From Clavulina sp. PMI_390 (Eukaryota; Basidiomycota; Agaricomycetes; Cantharellales; Hydnaceae), in assembly GCA_015039315.1 (NCBI GenBank), contig WIDE01000005.1, forward strand, positions 28,833 to 92,832: 64,000 nt of DNA. The letters are read 5' to 3'. The first letter of the stretch is position 1, and each line of letters opens with the position of its first letter. Both the position numbers and the translations under genes were made by a program. Below are positions 23,486 to 36,600 of the stretch, in pieces. A model generated the notes under the pieces. The model saw only the letters and a program-made list of their open reading frames with translations, had not been told where the DNA came from and did no database searches.

Positions 23486-25663
23486 TAGGACAAAAAGCGA
23501 TCGGGGAAAGAGAGGTGGTTTTGGGTGAAGGACGGTTTTTGGGGGGATATTACGATAAGAAATGAAGGGAGGGTAACGAGACGAGACTAGGGATCGCCTA
23601 ACGCGTCTCTACGACGCCGATCACGCGGTTTCAGCGAAGAAACGCGTAATAGAGGGCGAGGGGGGAAAGTCAATTAGGCGCGAGCCCAAGTTGTCGTTTG
23701 TTGATTGACATTCAGAGACATGAGTCCCGAGCCATAGCTCTGGCGTTGGCCAAACTGAACGAGGTGGAGGTATAGCCTCGTCGCCAAGTAGTAGATCAAA
23801 ATCGAGGTCCAAATAATGGAGCGAGTTTGGAAAGTGTTGACTGCAACGTCGAGGTCGATCGCGCGCATCCAAGGCCCGAGTAGCCTGCTCACAGCGAAGA
23901 TGTGACCCGTGGAGATGCTCTATAGTGGGAAGTTTCAATGAGAAGAGAAAAAAAAGAGTCAATTGTCTTTGGGCGTTTGGTGCGAATCACGAAGCTGTCA
24001 TCCGCAATGCATCATCGCACTACCATATCCGGGACATGCAGAATCAATTTTCTCTTCAACCTCTGCCTCAACCTCTTGCCACCAACTCCGCCATGAGCAT
24101 CGTCACAAAGCTAGTCATGAACGAATGATCCAACCATATAGAGTCCACGTCGAAAATTGAGGCGAATCCTTGAGTCACGAATAATGCGGCCGGTTCACAA
24201 AATCCTCTAGATATTCCTCTGATCCGCTTGAACGCTGGGGAACAACGAATAACGCGCGGAGAGCCCTGGAAGGGCGGGAGAAAGCGTGTTTTTCTACTGC
24301 AACATGGTCGTGAGATGAAGGTTCACCATGGGTGTTTGGCCCACACTCGCAAGAAAGGGAGCTATCAGATACCTCGTAAAAGCCATTTGGCCCTTCTCAG
24401 GGTTCCTTGAGTAGCTTGAGATCTGCATATAAAGTAAGATATCAATCGTTAACTTTCACTCTCTCAAATGGAGACCAGCAACTCCGACCCACCCAGCTGG
24501 AGCGATTCTAGCAGCGCTTGATCCATGGTGAATCGCAACGAGGCACTGATTACCTTGTTTTCCCTAATGCAGTAGTCTATTGAGAGACTAGTTTTGACCA
24601 CGAACGCGGTACCTTGGTCGATGGAACCACAGTTGGCGGTTCGGTGTCAGCCGGGTTTGTCATCTCTGAGAGTGCATTCGATGCGAAGAAAGCTACCCCC
24701 TACCCCTCGGGACAACGCTTCTGAGTCTCTGCAAGTTCTTGGTGCTAGTCTGCCTTGGGACTGAGCCCGTTCAGGAATGGGTAACAACAAAGATGAGAGA
24801 CAAAATCGAGGGTGGTGCCACATTCCCAGAAAGGCAGAGGGGAGCGATTGTTTCGCCACTATTTTAAATCCGACGCCATTGGGCGGTTGGGGGGAGATAA
24901 TGGGCGTCGTCGTGTGGTGCGCATGTCAAGTCTGTCGCGCAAGATTCGCCAGATGCGAGGAATGCCAGGCATCGATGTCATCATGCAGACGAGGGATAGA
25001 GAGTTTTGTCATATATTTGCGCGGGAGATGCTTGTGGGTTCATGAAGTGTGGTAGTCAGCCAATGTCTCTGGTAAACATCGAGGTGTGGTCAGCAGAGAA
25101 GTTAGGCCCTTTCTGTTTGGCGGTGTTTCGGTGTTGCCAACTGCCGACCATCCTGCCCCTTTGAAAGTCTGGATCTCTGGACAACAACAACGGTTTTTCT
25201 CTCCTAATGAATTATTGATCATATGTAGTCCCAATCGATCATCTTACTCATACTAATAATGTCTCTCACGTCGCCCAAGTCTGTCGTCACGCCCTGCCTC
25301 ATTTTGAGTCTTGGCTGGACGATGTTGTGGACGACGGATTGAACACTAAGAACTGAACGAATCTACTGTGGCCTTGACAGCAATGAGTAATTAACCTTGA
25401 CGCTCAGATGATCCCACATCCAGGGCCGAAATATCGTGACACTCACTTGGAGGTCCACATAATCTGGATTGTGCAGTGCGACAATTATACAGGTTTGGAT
25501 GGAAACAAAAGAAGCCGCCTTCCAGGGAGGCGGTATTATTGCGCAAGTGCGTATTTAAGCGGGCCGATTGCGTCACTGTGTCATCTCCCATGGAAGTTCC
25601 ATCTATCTGTAAACAGTAGGATTAGGAGTCAAGAGATTTAAATACATATGAAGATACTCTACG
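23486..25663. other. Gene-poor region, no gene seen
   Basis: Only short open frames (for example 23621-23962 on minus and 24777-25055 on plus) without recognisable motifs or convincing splice patterns. Confidence 0.4.
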
Positions 25664-25910
25664 TACTCAGCAAACCTTTTTTGGGCTTTCTACAATTTTT
25701 CGGCTAATTTTTGAGATTTTTAGACATTTTTAGAGATTTTTGACATTTTTTCAGAATTTTTCTCAAATTTCTGCACCTGCATGCACTAACCCCGTTTGGA
25801 AAAGTCATTTATTAGATCCAACTCACTTGGAGAAGACCTAGGGGAAGCGACTGACTTCATTGTCCATCCAGAAACCACGCCACAGGCACACTGTTTAGAC
25901 TGGTTTGTCT
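25664..25910. repeat. Dispersed T-rich repeat, copy B
   Basis: Matches copy A in order: ACTCAGCAAA, T-runs broken by GA/GGC (25678-25770), GGAAAAGTCA, ATCCAACTCACTTGGAGAAG, CCAGAAAC, GGCACACTGTTT and GGTTTGT. Same orientation as copy A. Confidence 0.6.
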
Positions 25911-26651
25911 ACTTCAGTCCAGCCCATCACCACTCGATATGTGGACAACCAACAAACAAAAAGAATACCTCCTAATCACCTTCAAACAAAGGCAGATAAG
26001 AGTGATTCAACGAATTCGGCTCGGTGGAGACACCGACATTCATCAAGCCGCTCGTCTCATCAAACAGATGTTTCGGGTTTATTCTTCCCACACGTCCAAG
26101 CATTCTCATCATTTACAACGGGGCGACTGCCGCTGCGTGCTTCAAGCCATCGTATCCTGTCATCCTCGAAGGATTGGCTGCTCTTAGTACTTGGTTTTCG
26201 AGTTAGCCGAGATTCCACACGAGGTCGCTAGGGAGCGTGTTGTGGGCGCTCAGTGACATTTCGTATCTCTCGTAAGGCCGTATTCTCTTTGAGGAATCAA
26301 GACTTTCCATTTTCTTTTCTTTCGTTGCTTCCCTGAAGTAGTGTGAACGGTGGCCAGGGAACAGTCGAAAAAAAAGCTCACACTGCTTGTCGCCCGTTCC
26401 TGCGCCAAGCCCACGCCCAGTGGTTCGGTATCAATAGCGATCGAAGCTGTCGCCCAGTCATTCGCCGAAAAATGACGGTGGGGAATGAATCATTTGCAAG
26501 CAACGGGTGATTCCCATGGCCCGTCATTAGGATATACCGTCTTGCCACATTACTGCCTTTCGATTACTTCGCTCTCCCGACTCCTGACAACACGGTCCTG
26601 ACTGTCTCTATATATGAAAAAACCTCCCCCACTTCTCTCGTACTCGCCTTC
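25911..26651. other. Intergenic, upstream of a DUF6534 gene
   Basis: No gene recognised. A TATA-like string (tctatatatgaaa) lies at about 26606, roughly 45 bp upstream of the DUF6534 start codon. Confidence 0.4.
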
Positions 26652-28931
26652 ATGATAGTAGGGGAACCCAGTAAGGATCTGTATCTGGGAACCTGGCTTG
26701 TGGCCGAGATAGTGGCGACAGTGTTGTTTGGGATACTGACGGTTCAGGCAGGGGAAACCGATCGCTTCATCTACTATCGGATCTCACTAGTTTATTATAG
26801 TGCCTCGTGTATTGGAGTCGTTTCAAGCGAGACAAGTGGGGATTCAAGGCTCTTGTAAGTGTCAATACATCTGAGAACCATAGTATCATCTACATCACAT
26901 CTCTTACAGGTCTTGATCGTATGGTACGAGTTTGGCTCCTAACAGCAAGTTTGAATGATGATTCGGTGCTGAATCTCGCTACCCGGTGCCGTTCTCGGGA
27001 CTTAGGGTGTTGGATTTTGGCATGATAGCGTTTGCGGCATTGTGGACCTATCGAACTGTTGTATGTGGCTCATTCTTTTCTTTGGTTGTTGAATCTGACC
27101 CACAAGGTGTTTTGGTAGCTCGGACATTTCGCCAAAGACGATGTGAGGAGCCTGCGGAGATCTCAGTTGTGCGTCAGCTAACCTCTCCAACTATACCTGC
27201 TCCACTAATCCTGATCCATTCTCTAGAGGCATTGGTGTAAGTCCAATATGTCGTCATGCTCTTGGGCGACTCTTTCTCATGATGAAATTTCAGCTGGCGT
27301 GCATGGATATAGTAAGTCAGCGACAGTATTCTCTGCATCCACCACTGTCACCATAACACTTTTGTGAACTTGGCGGTGACTATAAACCTACCGCTAGTCC
27401 ATCAATGGGCTTATTCTTCAGCTGTGCGTATTGTACGATCTTTCTACGCTTCCGCAGGAATTTTCTTATTCCCTCCGGTAGTTTCTATGCTCGGCGCGGC
27501 TATCTGTGTGGGTTGTCCTGGACGACATATCTGGTGTTTGCTTATCTTTCCCCCTCCTACAGTAAATAGATCAATATGGGCGACATCTCTCTTCGCTGTT
27601 GTCCTTGCTACGGTCTCTTTTATCTCTGGAATGGGTAAGTCAGGTCATCTTGCTACTTGACAATCAATGACTTATTCCTCATTCCTTCTCAGTCTTCTCG
27701 GTTCAAGTGTACGTTTCTTGTGGCTTTGTCTTCGCAGCGCGCCCATTCTTTTGACAAATCGACGTATCAGAATGATCATTCCAGATCAAGGAGGCCTCAT
27801 AACCTATGCGGTAAGTTACTAGTATGGCCCCTCCTGGTTGCTTTAGTGGTCCAGCGGCTCATTTCACGTGACATTCTGCAGTGGTTGAAGGATTTTTGGT
27901 ACATCTCAGAGGCTGCCACCGATCTCGTGGTGGCTCTGGCTGTCATATTCTCGCTCAGGAAAAGTAGCTCTCCTTACCCCCAGTATGTACCGCCAGAATC
28001 GCCCGTTTCGATTGTGACCGTCCTTAAAATAAGTGCTCGGCCTCTTTCTGTCTCAGCGAAACCAAGCAAGGGCTGCAAAAACTCATGGCCTATACCCTGA
28101 GCAATGGGATGCTAACCAGCTTCGTTGCCGTCGCTACTGTCGTACTGGTCAGCATCGCTTTCATTTAACACTTTCAGTGTACTCCTACCAATAGGGACAA
28201 TACTCACTATCGCCAACAAATTTTCCACATTGGACCTTGCAGTCCTTCGCTGTACCTTGCTCGTGGATTCAATCAGGGCTTAGCTTCAGTACGTAGCCCA
28301 CTCACTCTCTTACCTTCCATCAGCAAGTTTTATTCTGATGACCCAACCCTTCCCTCCAGTTTTGGCTCGACTATACTCGAATAGTCTGTTAGCCTCGCAA
28401 GTATCAGTATTTCAATCGGTATTTCTGGCTTGGTCTCAACTATGGTCATCCGTGCGATAGATTGAACCTGAGAGGGAGGTGGGTAAAGGCCCGGAAAGAC
28501 AGCGAACCATCCATTGGACTTTCCACTGTGCACCATGTTGGAACTGTGAGTAATGCATATTATCATCGATCTCAAGCCTTGCTCGTTGGCATTATTAATT
28601 CACTACTCATGCCCCCAATCTGTGACATATAAATAGAATATACCTCGATTATCGGGGCAGTCTGGTCATCAAACGCCTCCTACAGCCTTATTTTCCGTGA
28701 TCACACTGGGGGACCCTGACGGTTTTCAGCCGGCAGTCTCAGTGGATGGAGGACTCAAAGATGTACTCAATCTGACACCGCGCGCCTCTCGCCTCCTTGG
28801 CAAACGCCCTATCAGTGACGTATGTAGTATCACTTGTAAATTTCGCAAGAATCATCTCAGCTGGCTAATTGTGCCTTTACTGTGCTTTGCCACAGATCAC
28901 ACGGAACGAGAGCCCTGAGCTGTTGCTTTGA
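26652..28931 (+). CDS. DUF6534 seven-helix membrane protein, copy 1
   Basis: Start ATG 26652. Exon 1 is LGTWLVAEIVATVLFGILTV plus Q, then CLVYWSRFKRDKWGFKAL, WVLDFGMIAFAALWTYRTV, LGHFAKDDVRSLRRSQ, further membrane exons that are hard to join (27300-27830), then WLKDFWYISEAATDLVVALA, ETKQGLQKLMAYTLSNGMLT and SFVAVATVVL, and the signature LYSNSLLASLNLRGRW. A cytosolic tail ends RNESPELLL, TGA 28929-28931. The order and the NSLLASLN motif match the basidiomycete DUF6534 family, whose function is unknown. Two joins that preserve the motifs need GC-AG introns (after 26744 and near 28395). Tail to tail with a second DUF6534 gene. Confidence 0.7.
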
Positions 28932-29844
28932 CCGAGTAAGGGGCAGTGGTAGGCGCCCGATAAGTCTGATAATGTGGAGGTTGCTTCCATGTGGATTCGT
29001 CTTCAGGGAAGTAAGCCCGCGCCCTATCATACAAGATCCCAAGGGAATATCCCTCCACCCTACGCATTGTAGCCTTGAGAACGTCGCCTCCGAGGACCCG
29101 ACATACAGGATTCCGTTTGCAGTGGTGCGATCAAGCAGGAGGCTGCCGCACAGGTCCACATCGTTCTCGAACTCATTACCCCCAAGGAGCTGGGAGCATG
29201 TTGAAGCCTTTGAGCGAGTCATGAACTTGTTTTGCTCTAAGACAGTCGTTGAGACAATAGGGGTTATGTAACGGTGAGATTCATTATCGTGTACACTATA
29301 GATTTGTGTATTACTGGCGGGAATATCCGTTTAGGAATAATGTACGTCTTCAACAAAGCAGTAACTGGTTCTTGACTAGGAGACCTTCGAATCATCCACA
29401 ATAGACTCCATCACCCTTCAGAGCCACGAAAACCCACACCTCAAGGAAATATCTGATTACGAAGAGGTTACCACCGCTGACTGGCTGCTCATGAATGAGA
29501 TTGAGGTATGAATGCCGTGAAACCAACTGCTTGCTAGATCCAGTAAGGTTCACAGGCTCGGCATCACCGTATCCTTGGAGAAGTCAGGTGTGATGCGTTG
29601 ACGAAGGATGATGCAGGCGCTCACTGGCTGCGCTCCAGTCATGGGCGTCGAATCAAGACATGGAGATATGTCGGAGTGAGGTGGAAATGTCAACACAAGA
29701 TGAACGTGGGGCGATTATGGAGTTCGGAATCTCGGTGCTGGACCAGTTGAGATCCTGGATTGTGGCCTTTCTCCCCTCGGCAGGTAGTGTCCTCGCGCCG
29801 AATCTTGGGAGTGCCAGCATGTAGGTAGGGCCAAGGGAATGGGG
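28932..29844. other. Intergenic between DUF6534 genes, with a possible orphan exon pair
   Basis: A plus-strand frame at about 29383-29506 (ESSTIDSITLQSHENPHLKE, ending MNEIE at a gtatga donor) can join an open frame from 29555 to about 29750. No start codon or family could be established. Confidence 0.25.
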
Positions 29845-31902
29845 CTATGGTGGTGGCATTTGAGGCAAGTTAGGGTTGCAACGCGACGGGGAGGGTTGGC
29901 CGGACTGGTTGAGTAAGTAGGGGTCATCGGCGCCTGGGGGTTCCCCATGTACTTCGACAATGGTATCAAGGTTTTGTGAGACGTGCATAGCAGTTGTGCT
30001 TGTTCGTGATTCGTTCGTTGTGGGATGGGGTTTCCTCATAGACGAGCGATTCGATACAGAGGGGTGCTTGACCGATAACTCAACGTCATTTTCTGTAGTA
30101 CTTTGCTCTTTTGATCGAGCGTAACTAGAAGGCGAGGTGATTTCCAGGGAGGGCCATGTAGTTCTATCCGTCGGCAGGCGATTCTCCCCAGCAAGCTGAG
30201 ACCGTAGTCCTGCGCGAGAATTCAGGCTAGGAAAGACGGTATGGTTATGAGAGACATGAGAGACAGCAGCATAAGAGCAATGTCATACTTTGCCAGTGCG
30301 GAGGCTATGTAGATTCCTCCATATGGCTGAGAAGAAATTTAGGTGATGACGTGAAGAGCGGTCATGTTCACGTACTGCGCCTACTCCTAGCGACTTTGGC
30401 CCATCTCCCAATGCATTCTGGACGACAAATAAGAGAGAGCTATAAGAAGCTATCGAGCAAAGGAAGTAAAACTTACAGCAGCGAGTATCCCGATAGCAAA
30501 AATGCTAGTGAGAACCCCCGATGCAATCCCATACAAGATGATCCAGTTGAGCACACGATCAGTCCTGATGAAGTTATTCGACTGAGTTGTTAGCCCTCAC
30601 GAGTCGGACGGCGATTGTTGCAGACTCACTGAATAAATCCCGTGCGTTGCCTCCGCATTGTGTCAGTAACACCAAATGCAATTGCAAGGTCTATAACGAC
30701 CTAGAGGAATGATTGCGCCAAGCATTAGATCATAGTCTTACTGGTCTCACCATGGCCCTTACCGAGAGCGAGGTGACCGTAAAAACCTTGTCGGAGTGAT
30801 GGGCCGCGTCAGGTGTTATATCGTCCAGAGCGTATGTGTTCTTGTTATCGTCTATGAAACAGCTGAGTTCGAAAGTGTTTTCGTAGAGTTTGTTACGGGG
30901 CTCACCAACAGCTACAGCTATGGATACCGAAGATCCAATTAGTGCTGTGATTCAGACTTGGTGCCGCAAACACCACGGACACACTCACCAAAGGACGTAG
31001 AGATAAGTAACGCCTATGGAGGTCAACTCGGTGAATATTTCGCGCGTGTTAAGGGTGATTCGCTCACAATAGTTGCGACGTAGATTCGATATCGGGATAC
31101 TATGATGAGGCTGCCGGTCATCTATCTCTCTGCTCAGCAGAAATTCATAATGACTTACAAGCCCACAACCTGTATGCGAAAAAGGACTGAACGATAAAAG
31201 ACGCCACGATCTGGAAGAATTAAAGGATGAGGAATTCGGGTGATCGTCTCCTCAATTGACGCCACCCACCAAATGGGTAGACCAATACTGCGCATCCCTG
31301 AGGATTGACTTTCAGTGATATAGCTCGAGAGTCGGCATGAAGACCGCTTTTTACTGACCATTCTAGATCATTATTAGCCAACTCTGCCACTGGTGGCGGA
31401 GGGGTAACCAGATGCTTGATAGTTTGGCGGTATACAGCGCGAGTCGAGATCGCTCTAAAGCAAGACAGCTTAGGAACGTTATGAATCGCCAAGATATGCG
31501 AACCTACACCTCTGCAAACTGCGCAAGCCTGCAAAATGGGTGATCAGTGTGTCCATCAAACCTAGCAGGCAACAAAAACGCTCGCACCAGAGAAACCACA
31601 CCTTTATTATTTCCAAAAGGCATGTTAGCTACCCGGTGCAGTCCGACGTACGTGAGGTTCATTTGTCAGGCGTACCATGGTCTTCATAACCCATGAGTCT
31701 TTGCGAAATCGATTGAGGTATACCCAAGTTTGCACAGTAATGGCCCCAAATAGACTATAGGGTGATCGGTGGACAGTTCAGCACAGGGCAGGTGCTCCCA
31801 AAGATGTGCCTGTTGTGCTCACACGGACGAAAGAATGTTGCCAATGAAGAAGCTTCCAAGAATTGGAGGCGGAGGTGGAGGCTTGAACGGCGGCAAGCTC
31901 AT
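29845..31902 (-). CDS. DUF6534 seven-helix membrane protein, copy 2
   Basis: ATG 31902-31900: MSLPPFKPPPPPPILGSFFI then GNILSS, spliced to VLFGAITVQTWVYLNRFRKD SW (aligning with copy 1 GILTVQCLVYWSRFKRDKW). Later exons: IVASFIVQSFFAYRLW, SRYRIYVATIV, VVIDLAIAFGVTDTMRRQRT and VLNWIILYGIASGVLTSIFA. The cytosolic tail is Ser/Thr-rich and ends NPNLPQMPPP at the stop 29847-29845. The helices and the TG...D(R/S)..N....Y pattern are typical of DUF6534. Around ten short introns. Exact joins in the middle (31080-31530) are uncertain. Confidence 0.72.
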
Positions 31903-33623
31903 CACTGGTGCTACAGCGCCTAGGAGGCGGCGAAAGAGGGCCAAAGACGCCAAAAAAAAGGAAGGAAAAAAGGAAATTGTCGGGCAGCAAACAGGCTGCC
32001 AAAGGTGACCGAAGGCGGGCAGGGCTCTGCAAATCCCGTTGCATTTGCAATTTTGAAATTATTCGGTCTCAAGGAAAGGGAGCGCAGCATTGCTTTTGGT
32101 CAAAAGTTGATGGGCGTTCATAACTGGTTCGTCGGGCTCTCGTGATCGCGGCTCAGTTACGAGATATAATCTCTAGAAGGCAGTCAACCAGCATTTGCAG
32201 TCAGGCCATTATCATGTGGCACTTTTCGCACGATCGTCCAACAACACTGTGACAGCTGCGACAAAGAGTCTGCACGACATGTTGGCAATTTCCAGCGGGT
32301 ATGGTGCTAGCAAATATCCTATTTGTTCTGGAGGAACCCGTTGCGAGTCAAACGATCGCACTGAACCGGAATAACAGTTTGTGTAGGAGCTTCGGGCAAT
32401 CTATAGCGAAGCTGAGGTAGAGTGAAATCAAATAATATACTAGTGTCCAAATGGATGTAGAGGGTAAGGGCTATCTCTGCAGGAGCATATAGTTTCCTAT
32501 TTCGAGAGAAGGGGTAGTTGTGGACCTATTTCGGGCCGTATCGTGTTGGTGGTTTTGTCGAATGTGCTGCTGGTGTTGTTATCCAAATATATGTGATATC
32601 GGGTATAGTAAGATTCAAAACGCGTAAGGGGGGGGGGGGGGGTCACCGCAGAGCTTTATTCTGCTACCTCTCTTGATTGTGTGACTTCGTATAGGAACGA
32701 GGGTTGGCATAGCGGTACTTAAGGATATCTTTGCAATACCAGAGTCCCATTCTGCTATATCAGAACACGGAACGCCGAGAGGATATGAGAATTCTGTTGG
32801 GATACTAAAATGCGGAGGTCCAAAGAGCGATGCCAAAAATAGACACGAGTGTTTGGCAACAAGAATCAGCACTGGCTCCGCCAAACTACGAAAGCATAGT
32901 GGTTTGACGTAGCAACAAGGGCCAAGGGAGTCTTCTCTGGTGCTCAGCGCTGCGCACTCTCATCTTCCGCAGTGGATTAGACTTTCGAGGGGGTAGCCTA
33001 TGGATGGCGGAGTAAGTAGGCCATCTTGATACGAGAGGAAGCTCGAGCTGGCGAGGCAAAGGAAGGTGACATTCGAGCAGAGAGATGGTTTAATTAATAG
33101 ATTTCCAACTATTTGTGAAGCAGAGGGCAATAGCCTCCGTTGTGGTTAGACTGGGGGAGTCGGGGCCCGACAGTGAGGCTTGAGAACATTGTTCGATCAC
33201 GTGCTCCGGAGTTGCTCTGCTTTCCGTACCCCCTGCTTCAGCTGTCTCCTTTCTCGACGTGGAACACTGCTCATTTGTCTTTTCTTCGCTATCACTACGT
33301 GTCTCGCCCCACGAAACCTGTCTTGTGTCGTATTCGACGTGACACGCAAAGTCTCGTCTATTCGGTGGCTTGGCCACAGAGTGCTGCTTCCGAGCTTGTG
33401 ACGTTCTCCTTACGCGTTGGTCTCAAGTCACTGGATGGTTAGCAATTCTGTTGAACGTATAAAACTATGGACAAGTCGGAGGTTCTACTGGTTCGGACAG
33501 TGAGTCATTCGATGATTTCTCGTACGAGCTCGCATCTAGCTTACATCAACTGCACTGCATAATGGCGATTGAACCCCCGGAATCGTTCCACATTTCTCTA
33601 TCAGCCATTGCGCTAAGCACACG
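31903..33623. other. Intergenic 1.7 kb, no gene seen
   Basis: Contains a run of 14 G at about 32629-32642. The 3' end probably holds the 5' UTR and a first coding exon of SCAP that I could not place. No other gene recognised. Confidence 0.4.
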
Positions 33624-36600
33624 ATGCGAATCCTGATCGTGTCAGGAATCGTTATCACTGTTCTAGTCTATCCTGCCCTCTTCATGCAGCTGGAAGCCGC
33701 CCGCCAGTCCTCCTCGTCCCTATCTACCACACCCCTACCTTCCAATTCGCGTGCACAAAAGAGCCCATGGAGCTTCATCGCAGGTTCACGGTCTCACCAC
33801 TATCAAGCGGGCGCCAATTCGGCACCCCCAGCCCGAGAACTATGGGAGGGTCACGACGCACTCCGAATACGAGATGATGCGACCGTTATTGCCCGCTGTG
33901 GGATACAGAGCACCATAGCTATTGAACATCTCTTTGTGCGGGGTTACGGTCTATCGAACGAATCCTCTGGTGCTTCATCCGACCGTCCAGATATTGTGCT
34001 AGGACCAGTTCCTGCTCTACATGAAGCAACAAGAATGCTAGACCGTATCCAATCCTCACTTCTGGCCGAAGCCGACCGTGATCAGCTTCTTGACTGCGTC
34101 CAGAACCCAGGTGGCCCAGCTCAATGCATCGTCGTTAGCCCGCTTGACAGTTGGCGCCGCTTGTACCTCGACGAGCATTCAACCTCGCCAGCTAACTCAT
34201 TTGCATCCGCCCCAGCAGCCATGAGTGACAACTCTTTGCTCTATAATGCCTTACTGGCCCCTACTGACGTGGCTGGTATTCCGGTCCATACGGAATCCCT
34301 TATCTCGGGCAGCGGTGGCCCTTTTCTTGGCCCGCATGCGTCGGACAGCTCCGACGACGAGGACATATACGACCCAGAGTTCTTGGTTGTAACTTTTGCG
34401 TTCAAAGTGGATGCAGGCGAATGCCAAAGTACTGCGCGTCACGCCAAGTGGCTTGACTTGGTGAAAGAAGCCGCCGGTCCTGATGCAGCGATACATCCGA
34501 CCGCCACGCTTCCCGACTTGTTTGCATTAGAGGTGCGCTTCCACTCCAAGTCTCTATCTTTGTCCTCGATTAACGAGAGCGTCTCTTTTCTCGTTTAGTA
34601 CAACCCGAGCGGCACCCGAAGCCGAATATCCCGTTTCTCCGCACTCATTTACTTGACCTATGTGGTCGTATTCATTTATTTTTCCGGGCCACTTCGTCGT
34701 ATCGACACTCTCCATTCTCGCTTCGGCATGGCTTTCACAGGCATCGTCGAAATTATCATTAGTACCCTTTGCAGTATCAGCGTGTGTGAGATTGTCGGCT
34801 TTCGACTGAACATGCTTCCTCCGTGAGTCACAAGGGTTGTATCACATTGACATTCATGCTGACCATCACGCTATTCAGAGAGATCCTCCCCATCCTGATT
34901 GTGTTTGTCGGTGCGGAGAATATGTTCACAGTGGTGAGCCCAAACAAGACAATCTTTACAAACTCTTTGTGACTGTTGCTCCCTAGATTGAGGACGTTGT
35001 GACCACAAAGATCACGCTCCCAGTCAAGGAACGCATCGCCATTGGCCTTAGCAAGTCAGGTACATCTAATACGATCAAGGTTGTCTCCTACAACGCGCTC
35101 CTGGGCACCATTGCCGTATTTTCCACTGGCGCAATCTTCCAGTTTTGCGTCTTCGCAATTGTCGTCCTTGTCGTTCACTGGATCCATATCAACACAATGT
35201 TCATCGCAGTTCTTGCCATTGACCTGCATCGCCTCGAGGTTTGTGCAATACCCATTGCTATGCTGAGATTAGAGTCTTATCGGTTGCTATAGCTTTCAGA
35301 CCACCTAAACCAAAACACCCTCATGAAGTCAGCCGAGACCTCTAATGGTGTGGCTGCGCCGAAGTCATCCTCCCTATCAGCCCCTCGGGCGAACTCCTCA
35401 AGAGCTAGCGTCGCAAGATTCCGGGTTACACTGTCAATGAACGCCAGCCTATTCTTGGTTCGTACTATTCTTCCTCATACTAGGTTATATGCTCATACGC
35501 CCTTCTATTACTTAGATGCTAGCTGTGGCTTTTGCGTTGTATTACACGACAACGGGAACAAAGCTGGACCCTATCGAGCCTTCCCCTGTTGCTACACACT
35601 CGCGGCCTCCTAAGACGGCTGGGGTCCAGACCAATGCCCCTAATCGCGACCCCGCAGCTCAGATATGGGCGGTCTTCAACCCTGCTGGCGATACTTTCCT
35701 ACACGTCAAGGTCGAACCTCCAGTCTTCATTACATTCTCCCCGCAAAGCGCCCCAACCACTCGGGAGCGCCTTACCGGGAGAAGGTATCGTCGATACCTC
35801 CGCCAACGCCTCTTTGGCCCAATCATCCGTCTATGCAAGACAACGATCATTCCGAGTTTTGTGACCAACTTTGTACTGTGGCTGGTGCTACGTTACCTGA
35901 TGCAGGATGCTGATCTTGCTGATGCACAAAGCCATCGTGCAGACGGGGAAGGTGTCGCATTATTAGATCGTGGGGGTGAAAGCGCAACTCAAAGGGTACC
36001 CTCCCTGACTAGTGGTATCGACCCCACGAAAGGTGATAGGGTTCTCTATCGCCAGCTCGACCGAGCTTGTGCTCACGACATCGCTCTCGTTGCGAGTAGC
36101 AGTGATGGGTCCATCATCGCCGCTATCAGCACGGAAAACGAACTAGCAGTATGGTTTGAGCGAGAGGGCCGACGGTGCACTATTGACTGTGCCCCCTTTT
36201 TGCGACACGAGTCAGTGCAGCCAGCTCGTAACCATTTATCAAATGGTGTTACCGCTCCCATACGCAAAAACCACCCCACCCATCTCGTGCTGGATTCACG
36301 AGGAGCCTGGTGTGCCGTTGCCACCGACGGTGGAATGATTGCGATCTTGTCGCTTGCAAGAAGCAATGTGTCTCTGAAACGCAGGACTATTGTCTCGCCA
36401 ATAGTGCAGACTTCATCAAGTGTTCCCTCTATTCGAAGTATTCTATTTGCCTTAGACTCCCCCTCTCCCATCACCACTCCGTTTGGAGGCTCTGGTTCAA
36501 TCGTACCTTCGACAAGGAGCATAGGCCCACTATCGCTCATCATCACCTCAAGGGATGGGAACCAGTTCGTCTGGTCGTTCTTCACATCCCCGATCCCTAC

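Noticed and set aside
32629..32642. Run of G as a possible functional element
   Set aside because: A lone homopolymer in a gene-poor stretch; more likely slippage or sequencing length error.
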